From NCBI GenBank assembly GCA_946699065.1, contig CAMPDV010000901.1, positions 99,181-163,180 of the forward strand: a stretch of DNA of 64,000 bases, written 5' to 3'. Of this stretch, positions 1 through 11,955 are shown piece by piece (within the stretch, counting starts at the first letter, position 1; each line of letters starts with the position of its first letter). Origin of the DNA: Loxodes magnus. Its lineage: Eukaryota > Ciliophora > Karyorelictea > Loxodida > Loxodidae. Position numbers and translations under genes: made by a program. The notes under the pieces are model-generated. The model searched no databases and had not been told where the DNA came from. It saw nothing but the letters and a program-made list of their open reading frames with translations.

Positions 1-299
1 GATTCCTTGATTATGAAAGTTTTAAATTAGGCTTTTTAATAAATTGAATATGATTTAGTGATAATTTTAGAATATTTAAAGTAAATTAGGATTATTTAAT
101 AAATGATAATTGAATTTGATTAAAAAGGATAAAATGATTAGTTAGTATTTTGACTTAAAGTAGTTAATGAATAATAGACTAATGATTTAATGATTATATT
201 GATTTTGAATAATAATGTTTATAGTTTTAAAATATTAGTAGTATAATCCCTTATAATGCTTTTATATTTTTGATGACTAATTTAAATTAATCTTTTTTG

Positions 300-720
300 A
301 TAAAATAATAATTTAATTAATTAATTTTATTATTTTTAAATTAAATATACTAATTATTTATTTATCAATTCATAGTCATTTAACATTATTTAAATAACAT
401 TTAACTATATCAACAGTAACTATCAAAACTACTATTACTACTATCAAATATACTATTTACATATTTTTACTAACAAACCTAAATAACTCATTTCAAATTA
501 CTTCTTTAATAACTTATATAATATCTATTTATTATTTAACATACAAATATTACATTCTACTATTATAACAAAAACTATAACCTATTTTACTTCTACTAAA
601 TCCAAACCCATACCTAGTTATTAGATTATTAGAAACTAAAAAAAACTAAATACCATTTACTTTATTCCTATTAATATCAAACCTTTACTAACATTATTTC
701 TATTTCTTAAATAAGAAAAA
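300..720. other. Nearly G-free tract with abrupt skew change
   Basis: From about 1 to 290 the plus strand has G but little C. From about 300 to 720 it has C but almost no G. The same change occurs in copy B at about 24980-25400. No gene is recognised. Such switches can mark divergent transcription or replication-related mutation, but the cause cannot be told from the sequence. Confidence 0.6.
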
Positions 721-870
721 GAAGCAATAGTTTGAAGGATACTTCTAGAATTAAAATTTAGAAATTTAAAATGTTTGCTTTAAAGTTTCCTCCTTAATAA
801 ACCATTATTTGAGTTATTTGCTTTACTATAATAAAGCATAATATTATTTCCTAAAATAGAATTTTAACAT

Positions 871-1431
871 AAGAACAACATGTGTAAGAGAAAGATTTAG
901 ATCATAAAATATTGTACAAGTGTTGGGAATAATAGTTTATTTTTACCTTTCATTTTAATATCGACAATGATAGCTCCAATTTAACAAAAATAATTCTACC
1001 TAGTAAAAAAGATAAAATTACATCATTTAATCTTTATTCTCAAAATCAGAGTAAAGAAATTAATTTGAAGTAAGATAAATATATTTTTTAATTAAGAGTT
1101 GTCAAGATAATCAAAACCTTGCTTACTTATGAATATTTGCAAATAGATATTATAATTGATGATTTCAAAGAGTTTAATAAGCATAGAATTATTAAAAAAA
1201 ATTTATTATAATAATGCCTTTAAAGAAATGCAGTCATATAAACAGCGAAAAGATTTGTTGATTTAATAAGAGATATATAAAAAGTTTTCTCTTTAATAAT
1301 ATACGCTAAATAAAATAGACATCTAATTTAAGAAGCTATTTCAATCTAAAAGCAAATTAATTGAACTTATAATTTTTAATATGAATTGAATCATTGATAT
1401 ATCAAAACTCAATTCAATAAACTTTGCTTAG
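871..1431 (+). repeat. 560-bp direct repeat, left copy, flanking a LINE remnant
   Basis: It begins with AAGAACAACATG and ends near AAACTTTGCTTA. A second copy, about 88-90% identical, lies at 3711-4291. The LINE remnant at 1440-3710 sits exactly between them. Copy B has a single equivalent (25549-26120) with no LINE. Copy C has a single equivalent (51768-52345) with the LINE directly on its left. The pair could be a long target duplication, an LTR-like structure or the footprint of recombination between B-like and C-like copies. Confidence 0.8.
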
Positions 1432-1439
1432 AGGAAAAA

Positions 1440-2095
1440 ATGGTAGAAAGATTCAAGAAAGGCTTTTATACCACCTCCTAAAAAGGGGAGAGAAAGTAAG
1501 AACCCTCATCTTTAACTCACACATCTTCTTCCTAGAAATAATCTTCTTCTCAAAAACTTCAAGAATAATAGACTCAACTAGGAACTTCCAGATCAACTTA
1601 AAAGATGGGACAAAAGCGCCAAAAGGCTACACCGATGACACCAACTGAAGAGGAAGGACCTAGAAAGGTGCTGGAGACGCAAGAAGCAGCAGCCGTGCGA
1701 GAGTTTGCGATGCCACAGTTCCAGGAAGAACAGGCATAAATTTTAGTCGCATTCTCTGACCTGAAGGAGGAAGTAAAGAGGCTACGATTAGAGAATAGAG
1801 CTCTAAAAAATCAAGTTAATGAGCTCAAGGAATGGAAAGAAAGCTTCTGGGAAGTCTATAATCGAGAGCAAAACACTTTCTTCAGGGAAATGGGATTGCT
1901 ACAGCAGAGAACAACTGTGCTTGAAGAAAACAGCAAGTAGCAATAGTAGTAGGAATTCAAAGTTAGGACAATTCAAGATACAATGGACATAGAAGGAGCT
2001 ACTAATTTACCGAGAAGTCCAAACAAGAAATGAATTAGGAATAAACCAAGATGCTTTGTATGCAAACAAACTGGACATAAATATATTTATTACGT
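1440..2095 (+). CDS. LINE ORF1-type protein, 3'-truncated (coiled coil plus CCHC knuckle)
   Basis: The reading frame runs from ATG 1440 for about 218 codons, with TAA and TAG as Gln and TGA (about 2030) as Trp. The N-terminus carries a GFY(T/A)T-like motif shared with two other ORF1 copies at 19527 and 23751. A Gln/Ser-rich stretch follows, then a strongly heptad-like segment (DLKEEVKRLRLENRALKNQ) at about residues 105-135. A poly-Gln run comes next, then a CCHC-type knuckle (CFVCKQTGH) whose last Cys is missing because the sequence switches to ORF2 endonuclease at about 2092. G+C is clearly higher than in the surroundings. ORF1 proteins of LINEs bind element RNA. An internal ATG lies at 1605. 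Confidence 0.72.
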
Positions 2096-3710
2096 TCTGT
2101 TACATGCCAGATAATAGCTAAAATGAGAACATAAAAAATCAAGTATATAACTATATTAATTTGCTACTAAATCAATTCCCAAATAGCCCACATATTCTAA
2201 CGGGAGATTTCAATGCTCCCCTATAAGATTATGGAGATAATCCTAATAATGACTATGGTAATACAAACAGATTCTAGGAACTTCTTATTCAGAAGTATCT
2301 TGAAATAGTAAATAATATGAACAGCAACACTTGCATACATAAAGGAACATATTTTATGTATTGCAATGACTATATTGTAATAAACAATCACCTGAAAATT
2401 AATCAATTTGAAAACTTCTAGGTTCATTATAACTAACTATTTACTGATCACATACTAAATATGGTAAATTTTCTCTTCAACACAATTCTCTATTTGGACA
2501 TAATTACCTAAAGAAAATACAAAATTAGCAGGCTACAAGACCCTATTGACAGATAAAAATATTAAGAATCTTTTTTTTTGAAACTTATAATGAATTTTTC
2601 AAATTGATAGGAATAATTTAGAGGATTAATACTAATGTATTAAACGCAATATATAATATAATGCAGATGTAATATTAGGTTCATTTATTCCAGACCCTAA
2701 ATATAATAAACTTACAAAAGACCTCATGAAGAAGTATATTGAAGTTAAAAGAGCTAATCAAGTATATAAAGAAACTCACACGTAGTTTGGAAGAATTAAT
2801 TAATAAGTAATTCCCTTTTTAAGAACAATTGGTAAGAAGGATATTAATATAGAGATTAAGTAACAAAACTATCTGAATGTTACGAAATAGATATTAATAA
2901 TTAGGAATATAGTAGTAGCTTTAATACTTTTACAAAATATATTAAAAGTAAGATTCAACATTAATTTTATGAAGTAACTATTAAAAGACTAAAAAGAATG
3001 ACCACTGTAAAGTTATTTATAGAATAATTAGAATAATAATAATAATTCCCGTAAATTACCTATCCAAAACTAAATAAATAGTATCGAAAAGAAATAATTA
3101 GTATATACAAACTCAGAACCTGAAGTTACAATTCTCGCAAGGATCTTTAAGACAGACATTATTTAGTTGAGAATTCCCATTGTATGTGTGGAGATTTGAT
3201 TAATTTGAACATATTCTGGAATGCGATTGCTATATAGATATGCGAGAATGGTTAATAGCAAAAATTGGAAAATGCGACATTAGAAAATTAATAGCCTATG
3301 ACAAAATTATATCAATTAATTTCCAAAAAACAAATTAGAATACATTTATCTGCAAATTAAAATTTTTCATAGGATGTTACTTAAAAGGAGATTAGAATTA
3401 TTCGAATTAGAAAAAAAACTTATAATAAGAAAGTTCTGAGACTAAGGGTAAAGAAGCGAAAGAGCAAAATAAAGATGAAGAGAATAATGAAAATAAGGAA
3501 GGAAAAGAAGAACAAGAAGAAAAAGATGAGCAAGTGGAAGATTAGAATGAATAAACTGATAACGAAGATAATAAAGCTGAAGAAGAAGATGAAGTAGAAA
3601 GTTTTTTAGTTGAAAAACTTTAAAAAAACATTATAACAACTTTAATTGAAGGAAGTAATTCCAACAATGAAAAGATGTCTCAAGACTCTTTTAGTTAAAT
3701 TTGAATTTAA
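2092..3710 (+). pseudogene. LINE ORF2 remnant: AP endonuclease, linker and C-terminal Cys finger, no RT
   Basis: The left part encodes the second half of an APE-type endonuclease: a YMPD strand, GDFNAP at 2202-2220, a CNDYI strand and a TDH motif near 2440. The catalytic RT domain is absent. Sequence passes through a Lys-rich linker to a C-x-C ... H-x4-C finger (about 3179-3235), interrupted by one frameshift between GDLI and the LEHILEC block. A long acidic Glu/Lys tail follows (3470-3640). The element ends near 3710 in TTTTAGTTAAATTTG. The same broken element is in copy C with the same frameshift, so the damage predates the duplication. Confidence 0.78.
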
Positions 3711-4291
3711 GAACAACATGTGTAAGAGAAGGATTTAGATTAGCTATCTATAATTAAATATTGCACTAGTGTTGGGAATACTAGTTGATTTTTGCCTTTC
3801 ATTATAATATCAGTAATGCTAGCTCCAATTTAACAAAAAAAATTCTACTTAGTAAAAAGATAAAAATTACACCATTTAATCTTTATTCTCAAAATCAGAG
3901 CAAAGAAATAAATCTGAAGTAAGATAACTATTTATTAAAAATTAAGAATTGTCAAGATAATCAAAATCTTGCTTACTTATGAATATTTGCAAATAGATAT
4001 TATAATTGATGATTTCAAAGAGTTTAATAAGCATAGCAATATTTAAATAAAAATGTTTATTCTAAGAATGCCTTTAAAGAATGCAGTCATGTCAACAGTA
4101 AAAAGATTTGCTAAATTAATAAAAGATATATAAAACATTTTCTCTTTAATAATATACGCTAAATACAATAGATATCTAATTTAAGAAACTATTTCAATCT
4201 AAAAACTAATTACTTATACATATAATTTTTAATATGAACTGAATCATCGATATATCAAATTCAATTTAATAAACTTTGCTTAAGTAAATAG
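3711..4291 (+). repeat. 560-bp direct repeat, right copy
   Basis: This is the partner of 871-1431. It follows immediately on the LINE 3' end, whose last bases read TTTTAGTTAAATTTG. Its sequence is closer to the copy in C (51768 onward) than to the left copy in A, for example in the interval around GGATTTAGATTAGCTA. Confidence 0.8.
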
Positions 4292-5840
4292 GAATTTGAT
4301 ACATTTGAGTACATTTTCAAGTGTAATCTTTTTAAAAATATTTAAATTTTTTTTAATAAACTTAAAATAATTAATGGAAAATAGTGTAAAAAACTTTTTT
4401 TATATGATTAAACTATATGAAATCGTTTTCAAAAGATAAGATAATTAAATTAAATAAGTACATAAAAATATTTAAATAATATTTAGAAGACCATTAGAGA
4501 TTTTAAGAACTAGAGTAAATAGAAAATATATTATATTAAAAACCCATAAACAGATTTAATGAGCTAAAAAATTCTTTATCAAGATGAGAGTGAAAGAGAA
4601 CCATGAATGAAATATACAAACTTTTAAATTTAGCTTAATTTGCCTGGTTAAATGCCAATAATTATACAATTATGTCTCAATATTTAAAATATTTAAACTT
4701 TTATAGTTTATTATTATTACTTATTATTTAAACTTTTAAATAGTGAATAAGATTTTTAAATTATTTTAATAATTATCATTTATTTTATTAATTTAAGCTA
4801 AAATATGAAAATTTTATAATATAATTCTTGATATATATAAATAATAAAAATGATAGGATAAATAAAATTTAATCATTTAACATTTATAATATTAAAGGAT
4901 AGTTTTAGTTAAAATATGTTTTTAAATAAAAGAAATAAAGTAATTTAATTATAGTTAAATATTTTATGTAAGTATAATTTTCTTATTATTAGCAAATTAA
5001 TAATAATGACTTATATTTAAATTTCTTTAACTAACAATGATAAAATAATTAATTTTACATAATTATACTAAGTTTAATTAAATTTTGATATATAAATTAA
5101 TAATTTATACTTAACTTTAAAATATAATAAAAGTTAGTTAAGATTATTATTATAATTACTTATATTACTTAGAACTAAAAATTATACATTAATTAAATTT
5201 ATAATTATTGATAATTCTTTATTAATTTTATTTTATACAGTTATCTCTAAAGATATGTTTAACTATATTTACTTTTTAATTTACTAAATTATTGTTTTAA
5301 TTATTGTAGATATTAATTATCAAATGTGAACTTTTATATTTTTATAATCTAGTAATAAAATGCTTATTGTTAACCAATTATTTAAAACTCTTATCAAAAT
5401 TATGAAAAGCATCCTCTTTATTAGTTTTAAATTAATACAAAGATAATTAATTCTAGCATATAATTATTGAATTATTTTAGATTTTTGATATAGTATTTTT
5501 AATATTAATATCTTACTATTATAAAGGATTATTTTAAACTATATTTTGCTATCATTTAGAATTTATATTATTAAAGTAATAAAGCTAAAGTTTCCTTTAG
5601 TTTACTTAGAGCTTAAATTCCTTTTAGATATTTCTTCCTTTATATTATCTATGTTTTATTAATTATAGTTAAATAAAGAGTTCTTTAAATGGCTTAATTA
5701 GCAATTTAATTAGTTTTTAGAACTTAAATTTTAATATTTATTTATAAAAATAAATGGTATAAATTAAAGCTATTTAGTAATAATATTTCACTTTAATAAT
5801 AGAGTTATTGTATGAAACTGTTTATTTAAATTTTAAATTA
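4292..5840. other. A+T-rich spacer, no feature seen
   Basis: This stretch is very A+T-rich, built of short TAA/TTA/TTTAAA runs. It is collinear with 26126-27700 in copy B and 52346-53890 in copy C. I see no gene, RNA or motif. Small indels between the copies show no three-base periodicity, as expected for non-coding DNA. Confidence 0.6.
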
Positions 5841-5849
5841 AAAGAGTTT

Positions 5850-8170
5850 TTTGAAATCTATAACTGCATGAATTGCTTCCTTTAATTATAGACATTAGTA
5901 AATGTTTTTAATGTTTTTTAATATAATCTTGATTTCATAAATTTTAAATTACTCTTGTTATAGTCTCTCTTTTATGTCTTCCTTTTTTACTTTTTTCATT
6001 TCTAAAAATCTAATCTTCTTGATATAAGTTTCTTGTGAAATATTTTTATTTATAAATCTAAATATCCCAAATAAGACTTTGGAAAGAAGTTTATAAGTAT
6101 TTAATCATATATTATAAAGCGTCTTAAGTCATAATACTCAATCTTTTACGATAGTCAATCTCTTATATTAGAATAGTATATACATCTAAAAATGTGCTAA
6201 ATTTTACCATACTCTCCACACATACAGTAGGGATTATCAATAGGATAATGATGATCTTAAAGATATTTTCGAAAACTATAAGATTGGGTTCTAAGCTTAT
6301 ATATACTGATAATTTCTTGTCTAAATTATTTGTTCAATTTAGTGTAAGCAATTACTAGAATTGGTTAAGATACGAAATTGTTTAGTATATATTTTAGCTT
6401 TTTCATTCTCTTAAAATTTTGAGTAGCTGTATTATAGAAATATTATTGTATTTTGTCTCTTATATATTTAGTAAAATTTTTTAATTTGTACTAATCTTAG
6501 AATTCTACTGATCGATACTATAGAGGTCTGATAATTGCTAAACTTGATCATAGCATTGAAATCCTTTTTTTCAGTTGGTAATGAAAAGAGAGCCTATTGT
6601 CGACGTCGGAAAATCAATATTTTCTTATTTCATTTTATAATAGAATTAAAAAAACTTTATTGCCATAATGTGTTTGAAAGATAACCAGTTTAAATCTATG
6701 AAGCATAACTTATTTATGTGCTTAAAGTGCTTTTCTTGAAATCATTCTCATATTTGATTCAATTCTATTCAAAACTCAAGTTATTCCTCTCTGAATACAC
6801 CATGGTACTAGTTCTCTCCATATTCTGCTTTAGGTAATGTAAAAAGTCTGCATAAAGTTTTAAAATGTCAAGAAATCACATTCTTATATCTCATAAGTTA
6901 AAAACAGCTTTTTCATTGCAACTAAATACTTGATCACGACTTCTCTACAATGAGAATTAAAATTCTTCTTCTAATGTAGCATTACATCTAAATATGTTAC
7001 TTGTTCCTTTTAAATAATTGGTTAATTAACTAATCATAAATTTAAATTTTATTATTTCTAATGTTTCTTTAAAATTTAGATGCATTCAGATTTGATAAAT
7101 TTGATCTTTAATTGATTTTATGTAAAAATGCTTATCTTTAGCACGTTTCCGATAGTTATTAATTATTTGTTATATTATTCAAATTTATTAAGTTGCTTAT
7201 CTAATTTTTATAAATCCCATTATGTAGGGTGAATCAAATTTCTCTAATAAAGCAGATTGCAAATTCTTTTTGTTAAAGCTTTATCATATAGTTTTATAAT
7301 AATATTAATAAGAGAAACAGGTAGTCAGTTTTTCCAGTCATCTTTGATTCCTTTTTTAAATATTGAAATTATCGCCAATGTATTTAATTCCTAAGAGATT
7401 CTTCCAAATCTTAACATATTATTCAGAAAAGAGTGAAGAATTATTATCAAATATTATCCACCATATTTCAGAAATTCAGCTTTTATTCTGTCTGAATCAG
7501 CTGATTTTCCATTCGTAATTTCTTGTATTTCTTGTATTTCTTGTATGGTAAAAGGATAAAATCCTAATAAATATGAGAGTTGATAATTTTTAATTTCCTA
7601 TATACTATCTTATATTTTATCTATTTTTTAATTACTGAGAATTATATTATTTAGTTAGATTAAAATTTTTCTAAAAAATAAATTCTTCCATGACTCAATG
7701 GATTTATTTTTGATTTCTTAATCAAAGTTCATTTAATTTATTATTTTAGGCTTTTTAATTTTCTTAGTATGTGAAAATATTTCTTTAGCATCTCCATTTA
7801 GAAGTAAAAGTTTCTTTTTTGCTTTGTTTTTTCAAAATTTCACAAATTAGAATTGAAGTCATTCAGAATGTCGTTTCACTTTTTCATGAATATTAGTTAC
7901 TTATTAGTTTATTCTTCCAGATATAATGTATGCTTCTTATATACTGAGTTAGCTCTTTTGGGCCTACATATTTCTTAGTAAGATCTCGAGGAAATTTGTT
8001 ATAACTTGAGTCTGGAATAAAGGATCCCAATGTTTAATCAGCATATTATTAGATGTTATTTTTGATAAATTCATATTAAACTTCAAGATTATCTTAATCT
8101 ATCTAAAAGAATTCTAGATAAGTTTGCAGGAAAGATTCTAAATATTTTTGACGATATATTGCATCTTATA
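5850..8170 (-). pseudogene. Minus-strand LINE ORF2 remnant (copy A), RT core deleted
   Basis: Read on the minus strand, about 7450-7290 gives the start of a LINE reverse transcriptase: an ADSDRIKAEFLKYGG block, then ISIFKKG and the LPVSLINII strand. Near 7140 the sequence jumps, losing about 410 bp that copy B retains and that encode RT motifs A to C. The C-terminal finger C-x-C-x7-H-x4-C (CMCGEY...QHIFRC) lies at about 6170-6240, followed by a Lys-rich tail to about 5850. At least one further frameshift is present. It cannot be active. Confidence 0.72.
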
Positions 8171-8556
8171 ACCTATTTATTTTATATTTCCTAAAATTCT
8201 TGCTCATTTTCAATTAATCTCACATAAAATTAAGTTTTTTTTTATAAATCAATTTGCAGAAAAAATTATATTTTTAAGCTATAATATCATCTTATCACTG
8301 TTTATCTTATAAAAGAATTGTTTTAATAATTAAGTTTTTAACTTTAAATAATCTAGCAATTTTCAGTTGATATCATACTTTATGAATAAATATAATTACA
8401 ATCTTTAAAACATTAATAAAATAGATAAATAAACAAAAAATAATGACTATTTAATTAGAAAATGAATATGAAAACATTTTAATTTAATTTCTTGATAAGA
8501 TATTTTAAATTAAAATAAGTGTTTAATCTTTTAAAAATCATATTTATTAAACCACT

Positions 8557-9360
8557 ACAGAACAATTTTAAAACCTAAGATAATTCCCCAAAATAACATA
8601 CACGAAATTAAACAAAAAATATTTGAAAGAAATAATTTGCATCTATAAGATTAGAAGCCAGTCTTACGCATTTCGAAAGACTCTGAAAGATCGAAATTAT
8701 ATTATTGAAAATCCTTTTTGTATATGGGGAGAATATGACACTCTCCAACATGTAATGGAATGTATATATTACATTGATATAAGAGAATGATTGGTCTCCA
8801 AAATTGGTTAATGTGATATTTTGAAACTAATAAATTACGATTAACTATATATAAACTCTTTTCCTAAGAAAAAAATAGAAATGGTGGATGAATAAATAAA
8901 AATATTCATTCAAATGTTTATCAAAAGGAGGCAAGAAATTCTATAGCAAGAGAAAGAAGAAGAGCAATACGAGAAATAATAAAAAGAAGCAAATCTAAGA
9001 ATAGAAAATTTTAATGAAGAGAATGAAGAATAATAAAATCAAGAAAACAAAGAATAAGATGTCCAACAAAATTAGATGAAAAATGATGAGGAAGAAGAAG
9101 ATTGGAACGAAGAGGAAAACGATAGCGAAGATGAAGAAGAAGAAGATTGACAACAGAAAATAGAAAAAAATGAAAGTTAGCTTGAAAATGAACAAGAAAG
9201 GAGATACTCAGAAGAAAAAAAACCTAAACTAGAAAATTAGTTCTGAAGAGCAATAAACTTGATATATAATAACATTTAAAAACAATATAATACCTTCAAT
9301 TGGAAGAACATATTCTGAAAATTGAAGGTACCACAAATTTTTTTAGTTAAATTAAATTTA
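8557..9360 (+). mobile_element. 5'-truncated LINE insertion with 15-bp target duplication
   Basis: This 804-bp block is absent from the equivalent sites in copies B (near 31185) and C (near 56625), which act as empty sites. It is flanked by a 15-bp duplication, ATTTATTAAACCACT at 8542-8556 and ATTTATTAAATCACT at 9361-9375. Inside is the end of a LINE ORF2: the C-terminal finger at about 8711-8765, with the second Cys replaced by Trp, then a very acidic Glu/Asp tail. The 3' end reads TTTTTTAGTTAAATT with no poly(A). Length and structure fit target-primed insertion of a 5'-truncated copy. Confidence 0.86.
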
Positions 9361-9375
9361 ATTTATTAAATCACT

Positions 9376-10640
9376 TTAAATATTATTATGTTTTGAATAT
9401 TTAGTATCTTAAATTAAAAATTACTATATTGTATAATAACCAAACATTTATTAAAGGAATGTGAAATTAAAAATTATAATTTAGTTGTCTAATAATTTAG
9501 CATATAACAAAAATAGTTCATTATTAAGGTTGTTTATGAAATTGTGTACTATTAGCATTATTGGCTTAGTAGAAACTTTGCTTTTTATTATGCTATATAT
9601 GTTTCTTTTTATATTGTACGAAATATTTCCCATTTTTTATAGATATAATTATAATAGTTATTAACTTACACTTTGTATATTATTTTAATTAATACAAAAA
9701 ATTAAAGCTTTTCTTTTAACCTTTTTTGATATAATGAAGGTATATTGATTTCTTAATTATTTACACTTTCATTTTGCTAATTCTTATTATTTAATATTAG
9801 AATATAATTTTATTCTTATTTTAGATGGAATATAAGATAATTTACAAGAAAGTGAAGATTTTTATAATTTTGCATATATTCAAATTATTTATATAGTTTA
9901 CTAGCAAATGCTTTTTATATGATAAATAATCAATCAATTTTTTAAAAAAGCTTTCAGCTTTAATAAAATAGCTTCATTAGAAATTCAAATTTTAAGATTA
10001 ATAAATAAAATCGATTTTCTACATGCACAGTAGATATGCTTAAGTTGCTTAAAATCAGAAAGTTTATCTTTAAAGCTTTTCTTTTAATATTACAGAATGA
10101 GAAAAATTTTAAAGAGAAAAAATACTTAATATAGCAATTTTTCTTAAAAACTTGTTTTCCTCTTCTAAATTAACATCTTTTCGCAAACTAAAAACAGATA
10201 GTTAGTCGTAGTAAGCTCTTTTCAAAACTCTTTTACTAATCTTAAATTTTTAATATTTTTATAATTATTATAATAAAGCAGAATATTTTTAAACTTGATT
10301 AATAAATTTTTGTTTCTTTATTTTATATAGTTAGGTTAGATATATTATTTAGATCCTTGTTTAATTACTTTTTTTAGACTCTTTGTAAATTGGCATAAAA
10401 TTTATTATTACAGATGTATTTACCTCATTTTTTCTATTTGATTGATCATATTTTTATAAAGAGATTTTTTAGCTCTTTTTAGATTAATTATTTTTTTAAA
10501 TTTACAATATCCATTAAAAAAATAGTTTTAAGCCCTCTTATAAAAAAAAATTTTACTGATTTTATTTCTTCCTAAAATTGTAATTTATTTTTTTATATTT
10601 ACTTCTTAGAAGTCATTTAAAAAACTTTTCAAATCTTTTA
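9376..10640. other. A+T-rich spacer conserved in all three copies
   Basis: This interval is closely matched by 31190-32450 in B and 56630-57890 in C, often with more than 95% identity over whole lines, for example around ACATGCACAGTAGATATGC. I see no ORF with protein-like content. It may be conserved only because the duplications are recent. Confidence 0.5.
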
Positions 10641-10671
10641 AAATTCTATCCTTTAAGAAAAGGATTTATCC

Positions 10672-10735
10672 ACCCGAAATTCTTTTGTAGCGTATAACTC
10701 AGAGCGAAAAAAGGATAATTTTTTCACGATTTCAT
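10672..10735. other. Conserved GC-richer motif 3' of the WD40 genes (related to the 154-bp repeat start)
   Basis: A block reading CCGAAATTCTTTTGTAGCGT then AACTCAGAGCGAAAAAAGG stands out from the surrounding A/T. Related blocks open the 154-bp repeats at 11170 and 11802 and recur in B (about 32480), C (about 57920) and D (about 46890-46930, inverted). It always lies 1-2 kb downstream of a WD40 gene. Function is unknown. Confidence 0.5.
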
Positions 10736-11169
10736 GGTTATTTTATTATATCTCCTTTTTTCTTGAGATCCTTTTCATTTAAGTAAATTCATATAATATT
10801 AAAAATTTTAAAACAAATTTTTTCATTTACTAGAAAAGATGTTCAAAATTAAAAATTGTATTTTTTCCAAAGCATAAACAATAAATTTTTTTTATAATTT
10901 CAAACATAATTAACCTTATCAAAAATATACTTTTAAATAAAAAAGAAAAAAAGTTTTGTTTAAAATTTTACAATAAATTTTCTTAAAAACAAATTTTTTT
11001 TTTTAATTTTTACAAAAGACCATTTCTACAAAAAAAATTTCCAAATTCTATTTTAATATAAAATTTTTTTTAATTCCTATTTTTTCTCAAAAATTTTTTA
11101 TATTTGGAATTTTTTCTTGAAATTTTATTCCTATTTTAAAATTTTTATCCCGAAATAATTAAATTTATT

Positions 11170-11323
11170 CCGTGCCGAAAATCTTTGGTAGTGTAAAACG
11201 CTGAGCAAAAAAACAAAATTTTTATTTTCATGAAATTTAAGCTCTAAAATTGAAAGATAATGATAAATAAAAAACTTAATATCAAAAAATTTTATAATCC
11301 AATCGGAAACGAAACATATTAAA
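11170..11323. repeat. 154-bp direct repeat, first copy
   Basis: This unit begins CCGTGCCGAAAATCTTTGGT, includes TAAAACGCTGAGC, and ends AACGAAACATATTAAA. A second copy of the same length, about 92% identical, is at 11802-11955. Copy B has both (32977-33130 and 33545-33698). Copy C has a single unit starting at 58413, and copy D has none. The unit count therefore varies among otherwise collinear copies. Confidence 0.85.
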
Positions 11324-11680
11324 ATAAAAATAAAAATTTATTATTGAACTTAAACACAAGAATAAACAAATTTAAATAAATTTATTAACATATAACTTAA
11401 AAAATTAAATTACCATCCAAAAATTCAAAATTTTTTTAGTTTTAAGTCTATTTAAAAAAAAAACCTTTTTTACATATTAAAAAAATGTATCCCGTCCCAG
11501 AAATATTTATCAAAAAAAGTTTTCAAAAAAATTCCTTAAAAAAAATTTAAAGATTTTTAAAATTAATTTCCAAATTTAATTTCAAAAACGATTTTAGATA
11601 ATTATTTTCGAAATTATTTTAGAAACGCTTTTCTAAGAAGTTTTAAAAACTTTTTTTAAAATTACTTTCAAAATTTTTAT

Positions 11681-11800
11681 TCCTATAATGAATTTTTTAT
11701 CCCAAAATAAAAAAATTTATTCCTATTTAGAATTTTTTATCCCGAAATAAAAAAATTTATTCCTATTTAGAATTTTTTATCCCAAAATAAAAAAATTTAT
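11681..11800. repeat. Three tandem 40-bp units
   Basis: Units start at 11681, 11721 and 11761, each TCCTAT(A/T)... with AATTTTTTATCCC and an A-run. The array abuts the second 154-bp repeat directly. Copy B has two units (33464-33543), and copy C has about one. It behaves as a variable-number tandem repeat. Confidence 0.9.
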
Positions 11801-11801
11801 T

Positions 11802-11955
11802 CCGTCCCAGATATCTTTGGTAGTGTAAAACGCTGAGCATAAAAACAAATTTTTTATTTTCATGAAATTTAAACTCTAAAATCGAAAAATAATGATAAAT
11901 AAAAAACTTAATTTCAGAAAATTTTATAATCCAATCGGAAACGAAACATATTAAA
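11802..11955. repeat. 154-bp direct repeat, second copy
   Basis: This is the partner of 11170-11323, 632 bp downstream. Together with the interval between them, it accounts for almost all of the length difference between A and C in this flank. The single unit in C could be the product of recombination between two units, or the ancestral state. Confidence 0.85.

Noticed and set aside
2221-2427. Minus-strand ORF, repeated at 50275-50481
   Set aside because: Antisense of the LINE endonuclease block on the plus strand.
871-4291. LTR retrotransposon interpretation of the 560-bp direct repeats
   Set aside because: The sequence between them is a non-LTR element (ORF1, APE endonuclease, C-terminal finger). 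The repeats occur singly in B and C, and no primer-binding site, polypurine tract or protease/integrase is visible.
8995-9195. Minus-strand Phe/Ile-rich ORF
   Set aside because: It is the antisense of the acidic tail of the LINE ORF2 remnant on the plus strand.
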